Origin: Muribaculaceae bacterium
GTDB taxonomy: Bacteria; Bacteroidota; Bacteroidia; Bacteroidales; Muribaculaceae
Direction of reading: 5' to 3'
NCBI GenBank assembly: GCA_009775265.1
Contig: VSPG01000006.1
Location: forward strand, 1-64,000
Length of the DNA: 64,000 bases
Positions 16,171 through 25,951 of this stretch are shown here, in pieces (within the stretch, counting starts at the first letter, position 1; the number at the start of each line of letters is the position of its first letter). The position numbers were made by a program, and so were the translations under genes. Below the pieces are notes generated by a model. The model saw nothing but the letters and a program-made list of their open reading frames with translations, was not told where the DNA came from and searched no databases.

Positions 16171-18741
16171 TTACGACTCCGGAGACACGTCTTCGCGCAG
16201 TCGTATCTCGGTAGTGACACGGTCGTCCTGAGGGTCGTAGTCCACCACCACTTCATTGCCGGGCATAAGCGAAGCTGTGATTATCATCTCAGCCAACGGG
16301 TCCTCAAGATATTTCTGAATCGCGCGCTTCAGCGGGCGGGCTCCGAACTGCCTGTCGTAGCCTTTGTCGGCAATATAATTCTTTGCGGCCTCGCTTAGCA
16401 CCAGTCTGTAGCCGAGAGATTCAAGACGTTTGTGGAATCCCGACAGCTCGATGTCGATGATACGGAATATCGCATCACGGTCAAGCTGGTCGAACATCAC
16501 AATATCATCGATACGGTTCAGGAACTCCGGAGAGAAAGCCTTGTTAAGAGCTTTCTGCAGCACGCCGTGAGTATAGTTCTTGTCGACTTCCTGAGTCGTG
16601 AACCCCACGCCGCCGCCAAAATCTTTAAGCTGGCGCGTACCGATATTAGATGTCATTATCAATATTGTGTTCTTAAAGTCAATCCGCCGGCCGAGACTGT
16701 CGGTAAGACGCCCTTCATCCATCACCTGCAACAGCAGGTTGAACACATCGGGATGGGCTTTCTCAATCTCGTCGAGCAGCACCACAGAGTACGGCCGGCG
16801 CCTTACTTTTTCCGTAAGCTGTCCGCCCTCCTCATATCCAACATAGCCGGGAGGCGCACCCACAAGACGGCTTACAGTAAACTTTTCCATATATTCGCTC
16901 ATGTCTATACGGATTAGAGTATCGGCCGAATCAAAAAGATATTCAGCGAGTTTTTTTGCCAAATGCGTCTTGCCCACACCTGTCGGACCGAGGAACATGA
17001 ACGTGCCGATAGGCTTGTTCGGGTCCTTCAGGCCGATGCGGTTGCGCTGTATTGCCTTTACTATTTTTTCGACAGCTGCATCCTGGCCTATTATCTGCCG
17101 TCGCAGCGTCGGCGCCATTTCAAGCAGACGGGCACCCTCGGCCTGCGCGATGCGCTGAACGGGCACTCCGGTCATCATAGCCACGACTTCCGCCACTTTG
17201 TCTTCGTCGACACGCACACGGTGTTCGTCGAGATACTGCTTCCATCGGGCATGTGCCTTCTCCAGTTCGGCCGTGAGAGTCTGTGCCTTATCACGCCACG
17301 AGGCAGCAAGCTCGAAATTCTGTGCCTGCGCGGCCTCCACCTTGCAGCGAGTGGCTTCGGCGATTTCAGACTCAAGACGCTCAACTTCTTCCGGAACTTC
17401 CACATTGGCTACGTGCACACGGGCTCCGGCCTCGTCAAGCGCGTCTATGGCTTTGTCAGGGAAATTACGGTCGCTGACGTAGCGCTCCGTGAGTTTGACG
17501 CATGCTTCAAGGGCATCGTCGGTATACTCCACATTGTGGTGAGCCTCATATTTGGATTTTATATTGCCGAGTATGGCAAGAGTCTGTTCGGCAGTGGTGG
17601 GCTCTACCATCACTTTCTGAAAACGGCGTTCGAGAGCCCCGTCCTTTTCTATGCCGGTACGGTATTCGTCGAGCGTGGTAGCCCCGATGCACTGCAGCTC
17701 GCCGCGGGCCAGCGCAGGCTTGAGCATGTTGGCTGCGTCCATCGAACCGGACGGGTTGCCCGCACCCACGATGGTGTGTATCTCGTCTATAAACAGAATT
17801 ATATCGGGATTTTTAGACAACTCGTTAAGAATGGCCTTTATGCGCTCCTCAAACTCTCCACGATATTTTGTTCCGGCCACAATGGATGCCATATCGAGCG
17901 ACACAAGACGCTTGTCGAACAGCACACGGCTCACCTTACGGCGCACTATGCGCAGCGCAAGCCCTTCCACTATGGCGCTCTTGCCCACACCCGGCTCTCC
18001 GATGAGCACCGGGTTGTTTTTCTTACGCCGGCTGAGCACCTGCGCAAGGCGTTCTATTTCCACCTCACGTCCCACCACGGGGTCGAGCCGGTCCTCCATG
18101 GCAGCACGCGTCATGTCGTGGCCGAATTTGTCAAGCATCGGCGTATCGCTGCCCGAACGCCCGGGGCGTCGGCTACTTTTGGAAGCCTCGGCGCTTTTAC
18201 CCGACGCGCCTTCCGGCACACGTCCGTCGTCCGCATCATTGTCGTCTTCGGCATCGCCCATGTACCCTGCTCCGGCACGTGGTTCCTTGCCGCTCTCCTG
18301 GGCCACGGCCGCGAAAACCTTGTCGTAAGTCGCTCCCGCTGTAAGGAAAGGCTTCATGAAGTCCATTTTCTGCACTTCATAGTTGTGGAAAAGCGCCAGC
18401 ATGATGTGTACCGGCTCTATCTGCGTATCTTTAAGCATGCGCGCCTCGAGCATGCTGAGTTTTACAATGCGGTTGGTTATATCGGCCACCGTAAGGTTGC
18501 CCGACGCACGTCCATGGTCGCCTGACGCTTCCTCGTACAGATATTCGTCAAGCTGACGTTTCAGCGTATGAACGTCCATCTCGGTGACGCGTGAAAGCAG
18601 TCGCGCCGGACGGTCATCCGTGTCGGCAAGCATGGCCAGAAGCACGTGCGACGGCTGAATGCTGCTGCTGCCGTGGCGAATGGCCTGCTTCTTGCTCTCG
18701 TCGAGCACACGCTGTATCTCGCCTGAAAATCTATTTTCCAT
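16171..18741 (-). CDS. clpC: ATP-dependent Clp protease ATPase subunit ClpC
   Basis: Class-I HSP100 unfoldase, 856 residues, that feeds substrates to ClpP. Domains in order: Clp N-domain double repeat (about 1-150), an unusually acidic, low-complexity linker (about 155-195), AAA1 with Walker A GEPGVGKS, a middle region with a UVR-like helical motif, AAA2 with Walker A GPTGVGKT, and a C-terminal D2-small domain. A VGF tripeptide (GGGVGFTT) in AAA2 corresponds to the ClpP-docking loop. The frame opens at 18774, but MENRFSGEI at 18741 is the conserved start. A promoter is recognisable at 18838-18866. The name ClpC rather than ClpA rests on the UVR-like segment and VGF loop. Confidence 0.9.
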   Translation of the reverse strand: MENRFSGEIQRVLDESKKQAIRHGSSSIQPSHVLLAMLADTDDRPARLLSRVTEMDVHTLKRQLDEYLYEEASGDHGRASGNLTVADITNRIVKLSMLEARMLKDTQIEPVHIMLALFHNYEVQKMDFMKPFLTAGATYDKVFAAVAQESGKEPRAGAGYMGDAEDDNDADDGRVPEGASGKSAEASKSSRRPGRSGSDTPMLDKFGHDMTRAAMEDRLDPVVGREVEIERLAQVLSRRKKNNPVLIGEPGVGKSAIVEGLALRIVRRKVSRVLFDKRLVSLDMASIVAGTKYRGEFEERIKAILNELSKNPDIILFIDEIHTIVGAGNPSGSMDAANMLKPALARGELQCIGATTLDEYRTGIEKDGALERRFQKVMVEPTTAEQTLAILGNIKSKYEAHHNVEYTDDALEACVKLTERYVSDRNFPDKAIDALDEAGARVHVANVEVPEEVERLESEIAEATRCKVEAAQAQNFELAASWRDKAQTLTAELEKAHARWKQYLDEHRVRVDEDKVAEVVAMMTGVPVQRIAQAEGARLLEMAPTLRRQIIGQDAAVEKIVKAIQRNRIGLKDPNKPIGTFMFLGPTGVGKTHLAKKLAEYLFDSADTLIRIDMSEYMEKFTVSRLVGAPPGYVGYEEGGQLTEKVRRRPYSVVLLDEIEKAHPDVFNLLLQVMDEGRLTDSLGRRIDFKNTILIMTSNIGTRQLKDFGGGVGFTTQEVDKNYTHGVLQKALNKAFSPEFLNRIDDIVMFDQLDRDAIFRIIDIELSGFHKRLESLGYRLVLSEAAKNYIADKGYDRQFGARPLKRAIQKYLEDPLAEMIITASLMPGNEVVVDYDPQDDRVTTEIRLREDVSPES

Positions 18742-18837
18742 ATATCTTGTTACAATCCTTTTTACTATTGTCAATGCAATTATTATGCCAAACGCACGCG
18801 CACGGCATTATATTGTGAGAACCTTGTGTATTCTTTG

Positions 18838-18866
18838 CAAAAATAACAACTTTCAACATTATACAA
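18838..18866 (-). promoter_or_regulatory. clpC promoter
   Basis: On the minus strand, TTG (18866-18864), 18 bases, then TATTTTTG (18845-18838), giving a leader of about 90 bases. No CtsR- or HrcA-type operator was seen. Confidence 0.6.
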
Positions 18867-18890
18867 TAACGTTTTCTCATAAAAAATTTG

Positions 18891-18898
18891 TAACTTTG
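18891..18898 (+). promoter_or_regulatory. gyrA -7 box
   Basis: TAACTTTG, 89 bases before the gyrA ATG, divergent from the clpC promoter. No obvious -33 TTG. Confidence 0.5.
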
Positions 18899-18987
18899 CT
18901 TGATAATTTTTCACTCACAGAGCCGCAGAGCCACGGAGGCGACGACTGCGGCACATTCACATCAAAACGTCAAACTTTCTTACAAGC

Positions 18988-21552
18988 ATGTTGGAAGAAA
19001 ACAGAGAAGATAGAATCCTGCATATCGACATTGAGAACGAAATGAAGTCGGCCTACATCGACTACTCCATGTCGGTAATCGTTTCACGCGCATTGCCCGA
19101 CGTGCGCGACGGCATGAAGCCCGTACACCGCCGTGTGCTGTTCGGCATGAACGAGATGGGAAACACCAGCGACAAACCGCATAAGAAATCGGCCAACTGC
19201 GTGGGCGAAGTAATGGGTAAATATCACCCGCACGGAGACTCCTCCATCTACGGCACTGTAGTGCGCATGGCCCAGGACTGGTCGCTGCGCTACACCCTCG
19301 TGGACGGACACGGCAACTTCGGCTCTGTGGACGGCGACGGAGCCGCCGCCATGCGATACACTGAAGTACGTCTCTCCCAGATGGGCGAGGAAATGCTTCG
19401 CGACATCGAAGCTGACACTGTGGACTTCCAGCCCAACTACGACAACTCGCGCCGCGAACCCACCGTGCTTCCCACGCGCTTCCCCAACCTGCTCGTCAAT
19501 GGAGCCAGCGGCATCGCCGTGGGCATGGCCACCAATATGCCCCCGCACAATCTCACGGAAAGCGTAAACGCATCCATAGCGCTCATCGACAATCCGGAAA
19601 TCAGCATCGACGAACTGATGCAGCACATCACCGCTCCCGACTTCCCGACCGGAGGCACCATCTACGGCTACAACGGCGTGCGGGACGCTTACCATACCGG
19701 CCGCGGGCGCATCGTAATACGCGCCAAAGCCGAAATAGAACAGGAAGCCAACCACGAAACCATCGTGGTGCATGAAATACCCTATGGCGTAAACAAAGCC
19801 GAACTCATTAAATATATCGCCGATCTCGTGAACGAGAAAAAACTCGACGGCATCGCCGATATAAACGACGAGAGCGACTACGCAGGCATGCGCATCGTTA
19901 TCAAACTGAAAAGCGACGCCAATGCCAACGTAGTACTCAACAAGCTGTACAAGATGACGCAGATGCAGGCTTCGTTCAGCGTAAACAACGTGGCTCTCGT
20001 AGGCGGCAGACCCAAAACTCTCAACCTCAAAGAAATCCTTGAAGCATTCGTAGCACACCGCCACGATGTGGTGATACGCCGTACGCGCTTCGAATTGGGC
20101 AAAGCCAAAGAGCGCGCCCACATCCTCGAAGGCCTGATTATCGCCTCAAAGAATATCGACGAGGTAATACGCATCATACGCGCGTCGGCCAACACCGACG
20201 AGGCCAAGCAGGGCCTCATGGACCGCTTCGCCCTTACCGACGTGCAGGCTCAGGCCATAGTGGACATGCGCCTGCGCAACCTCACTCAGCTCGAACAGCA
20301 CAAGCTCGAAGACGATTACCGCAAAATCGAGGAGCTCATAGCCCATCTCGAACTCATCCTGAACGACGACCACGTATGCCGCGAACTCATCAAGGAGGAA
20401 CTCGTGGAGGTTCGCGACAGATTCGGCGACGAGCGCCATACCAACATCGACTACACCGCCGGCGACTTCAATGCCGAAGATTTCTATGCCGACGACGACA
20501 TGATTATAACCATATCGCATCTCGGCTACATCAAGCGTACGCCGCTGAGCGAGTTCCGCGCCCAAAACCGCGGCGGAATGGGCTCTCGCGGCAGCGTGAC
20601 ACGCGACGAGGATTTCGTAGAACACATCTACACTGCTTCGATGCACAACACCATGCTGTTCTTCACCGCCAAGGGTCTTGTATACAAACTCAAAGTATAC
20701 GAACTGCCCGAAGGCACCAAGACCAGCAAAGGACGCGCCCTCCAGAATCTGCTCAACATAGAGCAAGGCGACAGCGTGCAGGCATTCATCGCATGCAAAC
20801 AGCTCGACGACCCCGAATTCACAGGCTCGCACTATCTTGTGTTCGCGACACGCAATGGCGTCATAAAGAAAACATCACTCACAGAATATGCCCGTGTAAT
20901 GGCCAAAGGCAAAAAAGCCATCGTCATGCGCGAGGGCGACAGCCTGATAGGCGTTGAACTCACCGACGGCAATTCTGAAATCCTGCTTGCCAACCGGGGC
21001 GGACGCGCCATCCGGTTCCATGAGACTGCGCTCCGCGCCATGGGACGAGTGAGCGCCGGCGTGCGTGGCATGCGCCTCGACGGCGACGACGATGCCGTAG
21101 TGGGCATGATAAGCATGGCCGCCGACAGCACCGACAGTGTTATGGTAATATCGGCAGAAGGCTACGGCAAGCGCACAGAGCTTGACGCGTACCGCATCAC
21201 CAACCGAGGCGGCAAAGGCGTTAAGACGATGAACATCACCGATAAGACAGGCTGTCTCGTAGGCTTCAAGGCTGTAAACGACGGCAACGACATCGTAATC
21301 ATCAATCAAAGCGGCATCACCATACGTTTCCATGTAGCCGACATCCGCCTGATGGGCCGAGCTACTCAGGGAGTACGCATAATCAATCTCGGAAAGCGCA
21401 ACGACGTCATCGCCAGCATCTGCTGCGTTGACACCGACCCGGAAGAAGAAGTCGAACAGATAGAAGAAGGCGAAGCACTGCCCGAAATGACAGAAGCCGA
21501 CCTCGCAGCCGATAACGACGCAACCGACAACGAAGAAAACAACGAAAACTAA
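18988..21552 (+). CDS. gyrA: DNA gyrase subunit A
   Basis: Breakage-reunion subunit of DNA gyrase, 854 residues. The active-site tyrosine is Tyr124 (AAMRYTEVRLS). The GyrA-box is present as QNRGGMG in the C-terminal beta-pinwheel, distinguishing it from ParC. The quinolone-resistance region reads HPHGDSSIYG: Ser85 aligns with E. coli Ser83, while Gly89 aligns with Asp87. The C-terminal tail is very acidic (Glu/Asp-rich). A TPR-protein gene follows after 29 bases and is probably co-transcribed. gyrB is about 9 kb away on the opposite strand. Confidence 0.97.
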   Translation: MLEENREDRILHIDIENEMKSAYIDYSMSVIVSRALPDVRDGMKPVHRRVLFGMNEMGNTSDKPHKKSANCVGEVMGKYHPHGDSSIYGTVVRMAQDWSLRYTLVDGHGNFGSVDGDGAAAMRYTEVRLSQMGEEMLRDIEADTVDFQPNYDNSRREPTVLPTRFPNLLVNGASGIAVGMATNMPPHNLTESVNASIALIDNPEISIDELMQHITAPDFPTGGTIYGYNGVRDAYHTGRGRIVIRAKAEIEQEANHETIVVHEIPYGVNKAELIKYIADLVNEKKLDGIADINDESDYAGMRIVIKLKSDANANVVLNKLYKMTQMQASFSVNNVALVGGRPKTLNLKEILEAFVAHRHDVVIRRTRFELGKAKERAHILEGLIIASKNIDEVIRIIRASANTDEAKQGLMDRFALTDVQAQAIVDMRLRNLTQLEQHKLEDDYRKIEELIAHLELILNDDHVCRELIKEELVEVRDRFGDERHTNIDYTAGDFNAEDFYADDDMIITISHLGYIKRTPLSEFRAQNRGGMGSRGSVTRDEDFVEHIYTASMHNTMLFFTAKGLVYKLKVYELPEGTKTSKGRALQNLLNIEQGDSVQAFIACKQLDDPEFTGSHYLVFATRNGVIKKTSLTEYARVMAKGKKAIVMREGDSLIGVELTDGNSEILLANRGGRAIRFHETALRAMGRVSAGVRGMRLDGDDDAVVGMISMAADSTDSVMVISAEGYGKRTELDAYRITNRGGKGVKTMNITDKTGCLVGFKAVNDGNDIVIINQSGITIRFHVADIRLMGRATQGVRIINLGKRNDVIASICCVDTDPEEEVEQIEEGEALPEMTEADLAADNDATDNEENNEN

Positions 21553-21581
21553 CTTCATAACCCCCACAAACAAACTCTATC

Positions 21582-22784
21582 ATGAGAAAGATCACAATCT
21601 TGGGCGCTTTTGTATTGGCCGCATTCGCCGCCAACGCCCAGCAAAATGTGGTAAAAGACGCCGAACGCGCCCTCAAAGAAGACAAGAGCGCTAAGGAAGT
21701 GGCCGACATCATCAAGCCCGCACTGACCGACCCCACCACCTCGCAGCAGGCACAGACATGGTTCATCCCCGGAAAGGCGGCCTACAAACAGTACGACGAC
21801 CTGCTCGGCAAAAAAGCGTTCGGCAAACTGCCTGAAGGCGGAGAAGTGCTCATGGGCAACCTCCTGCTCGACGGCTACAAATACTTTATAACAGCCCTGC
21901 CTTTCGACAGCCTTCCCAACGAGAAAGGCAAAGTAAAGCCCAAATACTCAAAAGAAATCCACAGCACCGTTTCCGGACACTACACCGACTACAACAATGC
22001 CGCAATAGCCTTCTGGGAAGCCAAAGACTACGGAAAAGCCTACGATGCATGGGAACTTTTCTGCACTATCCCTGCCAGCTTCAAAGTGAACGCTCCTGCC
22101 GACACCACTATGGGAGAAATACGCTACAACCAGGCTCTGGCAGCATGGCAGAACGAAAAATATGAAAATGCCCTGCAGTCATTCCTTAAAGCCAAAGACC
22201 TCGGTTATAACAAAAAGAATCTTTACGACTATGCAATAGCCGTGGCTTCGCAGGCCAAGAACGACGATGCCGTGTACAACCTCGCAAAGGAAGCACAGGC
22301 GCTCTACGGTAAGGAAGATCCCAACTACATCGGCTACATGATCAACCGCTACCTTCAGAACAAAGAGTACGACCAGGCATTTACCATCATAGACGAAGCC
22401 ATCGCCAACGACCCCAACAACGCACAATATTTCGTAGTCAAAGGCATCCTCTTGAGCGAGACAGACAAAAAGAATGAGGCAAAAGACTTGTTCAAAAAAG
22501 CCATAGCCATCGACGAACACAACTCAATGGCTCTTTACCAATATGGCCGATCCCTCTGCGAAGAAGCTTACGCCCTCGGCGAAGTGGCCCCCACCAGCCC
22601 GGCTGAAAGCGAGGTTTTCTTCAACGAAAAAATCAAGCCCCTCTTCATTGAAGCCGCCGACTATCTGGAACGCGCATACAACGTGGACAACAACAATACC
22701 GACGCATTGCGCTACCTTGAAAACGCCTATTACAACCTGAAAGACGAAGCAAAACTCCAGGATGTTCAAAACCGTCTGAAATAA
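21582..22784 (+). CDS. Exported TPR-repeat protein
   Basis: A 400-residue protein with signal peptide (1-20, ending NANAQ, with cleavage before QQ) and several tetratricopeptide-like helix pairs, clearest at about 130-260 and 265-345 (for example PNNAQYFVVKGILL). No catalytic motif. TPR proteins of this size in the Bacteroidota envelope usually scaffold protein complexes. Located directly behind gyrA and before a strong terminator. The function of this one is unknown. Confidence 0.82.
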   Translation: MRKITILGAFVLAAFAANAQQNVVKDAERALKEDKSAKEVADIIKPALTDPTTSQQAQTWFIPGKAAYKQYDDLLGKKAFGKLPEGGEVLMGNLLLDGYKYFITALPFDSLPNEKGKVKPKYSKEIHSTVSGHYTDYNNAAIAFWEAKDYGKAYDAWELFCTIPASFKVNAPADTTMGEIRYNQALAAWQNEKYENALQSFLKAKDLGYNKKNLYDYAIAVASQAKNDDAVYNLAKEAQALYGKEDPNYIGYMINRYLQNKEYDQAFTIIDEAIANDPNNAQYFVVKGILLSETDKKNEAKDLFKKAIAIDEHNSMALYQYGRSLCEEAYALGEVAPTSPAESEVFFNEKIKPLFIEAADYLERAYNVDNNNTDALRYLENAYYNLKDEAKLQDVQNRLK

Positions 22785-22804
22785 TCATAAAACACACAGT
22801 TATA

Positions 22805-22842
22805 TGCGGCGGCCGCTACTCGTGGCCGCCGCACTTTTTTTT
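22805..22842 (+). terminator. Terminator of gyrA-TPR operon
   Basis: 10-bp GC-only-rich arms (22805-22814, 22824-22833) are followed by a run of eight or more T. Confidence 0.92.
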
Positions 22843-22851
22843 GTACATCAG

Positions 22852-22882
22852 TTGCAGCATGTGAAGAAAATAACTATATTTG
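22852..22882 (+). promoter_or_regulatory. cdsA promoter
   Basis: TTG (22852-22854), 20 bases, TATATTTG (22875-22882): an excellent match to the Bacteroidota consensus, just after the upstream terminator. Confidence 0.75.
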
Positions 22883-22904
22883 CGATAGCAAACATACAAC
22901 AGAC

Positions 22905-23729
22905 ATGAAGAACCTCATCATGCGCGCCGCCTCCGGCGCCATATACGTAGCCATCATAGTGGCCGCCACCATGGCAGGAGGAACATGGTTCAGCCTGCTT
23001 ATGACTATCTTCGCCGCCCTCGCCGCAATAGAGTTCACAGCACTCACCGATTCGCAGGCACCGAATGCAGGACCGCTGCCTGCCGTCATACGCGCCCTCA
23101 CAATAGCGGCTACTACAGCCACCGTAGGTGCTTGTGGGGCATCGTTCATGCTCGCCGTCGCTATTGCAATGTCTTTTTTCCTTTTGCGTGGCATCGCCGC
23201 GCTCTACGACCGACGGGCGGAATCCTTTACGGCCGTCGGCCGCAGCGCCCTGTGCTTCCTGTACATTGGACTGCCGCTCGGAGCGATGAACCTGTTTGAA
23301 AATATCATTAGCAACTATGCGGTAGTGCTTATGATATTTGTGATGATATGGCTGAACGACACCGGAGCGTACCTCGTGGGCAGCACACTCGGGCGCCGCA
23401 AACTTTTCGAACGCCTGTCTCCGAAAAAATCATGGGAAGGCTTTTTCGGAGGTCTGATTTTCTGCGTGCTTGCAGGCTTTGGCGCGTCGATATGGATTGA
23501 CTCGCCACTGTCCACCTGGCAGTGGATTAGCACCGGCGTTCTCGTATGCGCGTTCTCAACCTGGGGCGACCTGTTCGAATCGCTCATGAAACGCAGCTTA
23601 GGAGTAAAGGACTCAGGACGGCTTATTCCCGGACACGGCGGCATACTCGACCGCATAGACTCATTGCTGTTTGTAGCGCCGGCCATCTCACTTTTTCTTG
23701 CAGTGAGCGTTTACTACAATGTGATGTGA
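22905..23729 (+). CDS. cdsA: Phosphatidate cytidylyltransferase
   Basis: Makes CDP-diacylglycerol from phosphatidate and CTP, the branch point of phospholipid synthesis, in the inner membrane. 274 residues with about seven or eight transmembrane helices. The complete CTP-transferase signature is near the C-terminus: SLMKRSLGVKD followed by PGHGGILDRIDS. It has its own promoter, and the phosphosugar mutase follows after 32 bases, probably on the same message. Confidence 0.95.
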   Translation: MKNLIMRAASGAIYVAIIVAATMAGGTWFSLLMTIFAALAAIEFTALTDSQAPNAGPLPAVIRALTIAATTATVGACGASFMLAVAIAMSFFLLRGIAALYDRRAESFTAVGRSALCFLYIGLPLGAMNLFENIISNYAVVLMIFVMIWLNDTGAYLVGSTLGRRKLFERLSPKKSWEGFFGGLIFCVLAGFGASIWIDSPLSTWQWISTGVLVCAFSTWGDLFESLMKRSLGVKDSGRLIPGHGGILDRIDSLLFVAPAISLFLAVSVYYNVM

Positions 23730-23761
23730 CAATACAATCCAAAACCACATAAACCCATATT

Positions 23762-25513
23762 ATGGAAAACCAAGCTGAACTTCTCAAGGAAGTAAAAGCC
23801 AAAGCAGCCCTTTGGCTTTCCGACGACTACGATGCCGAAACACGCGCATCCGTAAAAGCCATGATCGAAGCCGAAGACCCGACCGACCTTATAGAGAGCT
23901 TCTACAAAGACCTCGAGTTCGGCACCGGAGGCCTCCGCGGCATCATGGGCGCAGGCACCAACCGCATGAACATATACACTGTCGGAGCCGCCACCCAAGG
24001 GCTTGCCAACTACCTCAGGGAGGCATTCGCCGACCTGCCCGAAATCAAAGTGGTGGTAGGACACGACGTCCGCAACAACTCCCGCAAGTTTGCCGAACTC
24101 GTGGCCAATGTATTTTCGGCCAACGGCATAAAGGTATACCTTTTTGAGGACTTCCGCCCCACCCCCGAACTTTCCTTCGCCATCCGCCACCTCGGCTGCC
24201 AAAGCGGCGTAAACATCACCGCCAGCCACAACCCCAAGGAGTACAACGGCTACAAGGCATACTGGAGCGACGGCGCTCAGATTATCGCCCCGCACGATGT
24301 AAACATCATAAACAACGTAGAGGCCATCAAGTCTGTCAAAGACATCAAATTCCAGGGAGACCCCTCAAAAATTGAAATCATAGGCGACGCCATCGACGAA
24401 GCATTCCTCTCTGCCATAAAGGGCCTTTCGCTCGATCCGGAAGTAATCAAGCGCCACCACGACCTCAAAATCGTATACACCCCCATACACGGCACTGGCG
24501 TGAAAATGATTCCTGAATCGCTCCGACGCTACGGCTTCACTAACATAATCCATGTGCCCGAACAAGATATTCCCAGCGGCGATTTCCCCACCGTGGAATC
24601 CCCCAACCCCGAGAATCCCTCGGCAATGGTAATGGCTATAGAGAAAGCCAAGGAAGTGAATGCCGATCTCATTGTCGCATCCGACCCCGATGCCGACCGC
24701 ATCGGAGCTGTAGTACGCGACAAGAACGGCAACTACCAGCTCGTAAACGGCAACCAGATTGTGATGATTCTGCTCAACTACATCATGGTGCGCAACCGTG
24801 AGATGGGCCGCCTGACCGGCAATGAATACATCGTAAAAACCATCGTCACGACCGAAACCATCAAAGCCATAGCAGAGAACAACAACATCCGCATGTACGA
24901 CTGCTATACCGGCTTCAAATGGATAGCATCCGTCATCCGAGAACTCGAAGGCACCGCGCGCTATCTCGGCGGCGGCGAGGAAAGCTACGGTTTCCTTGCC
25001 GAAGACTTCGCCCGCGACAAGGACTCCGTAAGCGCAATATCTCTGATGGCTGAAATATGCGCATGGGCAAAAGACCGCGGCATGGACTTCGGTGAAATGC
25101 TTCAGGACATTTACGTGCAGAACGGCTACAGCCACGAGGAAGGTATTTCTGTGGTACGCCCCGGCAAGACCGGAGCCGAGGAAATACAGGCCATGATGAA
25201 AGGCTTCCGCTCCAATCCTCCCAAAAGCCTCGGCGGCAGCCCTCTCGTAGCCGTAAAAGACTACGCCGACCTGAGTGTGCTCAATATCGCCGACGGCTCC
25301 AAAGGCAAAATGGACTTCCCTACCACAAGCAACGTGCTTCAGTTCTTCACAGAAGACGGCTCCAAAGTAAGCGTACGTCCCAGCGGAACAGAGCCCAAAA
25401 TAAAATTCTACATCGAAGTGCACGGCCACATCGACTCTCGCGAACAGTTCGAAGCTGCGGAAATCGCCGCTAAAGAAAAAATCAACGCCATAAAAGCCGA
25501 CCTTGGCATCTGA
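23762..25513 (+). CDS. Phosphoglucomutase/phosphomannomutase family enzyme
   Basis: Alpha-D-phosphohexomutase, 583 residues, converting hexose 1- and 6-phosphates. The catalytic phosphoserine Ser155 lies in TASHNP. The metal-binding loop DPDADR, sugar-binding loop GGEESYGF and phosphate-binding loop RPSGTEPK are all present in order. The length and the LEFGTGGLRG opening place it in the PGM2-like (bacterial pgcA-type) subgroup rather than GlmM. Product could be glucose-1-P or mannose-1-P; the latter would supply the gmd/fcl pathway, but that is conjecture. Confidence 0.92.
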   Translation: MENQAELLKEVKAKAALWLSDDYDAETRASVKAMIEAEDPTDLIESFYKDLEFGTGGLRGIMGAGTNRMNIYTVGAATQGLANYLREAFADLPEIKVVVGHDVRNNSRKFAELVANVFSANGIKVYLFEDFRPTPELSFAIRHLGCQSGVNITASHNPKEYNGYKAYWSDGAQIIAPHDVNIINNVEAIKSVKDIKFQGDPSKIEIIGDAIDEAFLSAIKGLSLDPEVIKRHHDLKIVYTPIHGTGVKMIPESLRRYGFTNIIHVPEQDIPSGDFPTVESPNPENPSAMVMAIEKAKEVNADLIVASDPDADRIGAVVRDKNGNYQLVNGNQIVMILLNYIMVRNREMGRLTGNEYIVKTIVTTETIKAIAENNNIRMYDCYTGFKWIASVIRELEGTARYLGGGEESYGFLAEDFARDKDSVSAISLMAEICAWAKDRGMDFGEMLQDIYVQNGYSHEEGISVVRPGKTGAEEIQAMMKGFRSNPPKSLGGSPLVAVKDYADLSVLNIADGSKGKMDFPTTSNVLQFFTEDGSKVSVRPSGTEPKIKFYIEVHGHIDSREQFEAAEIAAKEKINAIKADLGI

Positions 25514-25524
25514 TAGCCGGGAAG

Positions 25525-25570
25525 CATCAACAAAAAAGAGCCGCAATGTTGCGGCTCTTTTTTGTTGATG
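25525..25570. terminator. Bidirectional terminator between mutase and folB
   Basis: Inverted repeat of 22 bp with a nominal 2-base loop, carrying A6 and T6 tracts inside its arms, so it can stop both converging transcripts. Confidence 0.9.
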
Positions 25571-25577
25571 AGCTAAA

Positions 25578-25946
25578 TCACCACTCCAGCACAAAGGCGC
25601 ATGCCGTGAGCTGCGCGCTCACCGGAGGCTGGATTTTGGCAAGACGAATACGTCCGGAAACCACCTCGGGCATCTCCGACACGATGGCACGGCGCAGACG
25701 CCCCACTACGTGTTCAAGAAGGGACGATGACACCGCCATCTCACGGCGGACAATCTCCACCACCGTCGCATAGTTTATTGCCGAGGCGATACTATCGGAA
25801 TGCATCGCCCGTGAAGCGTCGTAGCGCAGTCGTATATCAATCCGGAAATCATTGCCGACTATTCTCTCGACCTCACCTACTCCGTGATGCGCACGAAGCA
25901 TAAGGCCCTCTATTTCGACATAACAGAGGTCTGTATTCTCGTACAT
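25578..25946 (-). CDS. folB: Dihydroneopterin aldolase
   Basis: Folate-pathway enzyme that splits dihydroneopterin to 6-hydroxymethyl-dihydropterin and glycolaldehyde. 122 residues, the normal length of this small oligomeric T-fold protein. Recognisable motifs are AHHGV near residues 19-23, INYATVVE in the middle, LLEHV, and a KIQPPV segment corresponding to the conserved K-P-x-A region with the catalytic lysine. It begins five bases after the rnr stop and is probably translated from the rnr transcript. Confidence 0.88.
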   Translation of the reverse strand: MYENTDLCYVEIEGLMLRAHHGVGEVERIVGNDFRIDIRLRYDASRAMHSDSIASAINYATVVEIVRREMAVSSSLLEHVVGRLRRAIVSEMPEVVSGRIRLAKIQPPVSAQLTACAFVLEW

Positions 25947-25951
25947 AGCAT

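Noticed and set aside
16963..18525. 520-codon open frame opposite clpC
   Set aside because: Antisense artefact of high-GC codon use; clpC on the other strand is complete, and this translation is Arg/His-rich with no family.
24365..25594. 409-codon minus-strand frame over the phosphosugar mutase
   Set aside because: Shadow of a fully conserved mutase. It also crosses the strong terminator at 25525-25570.
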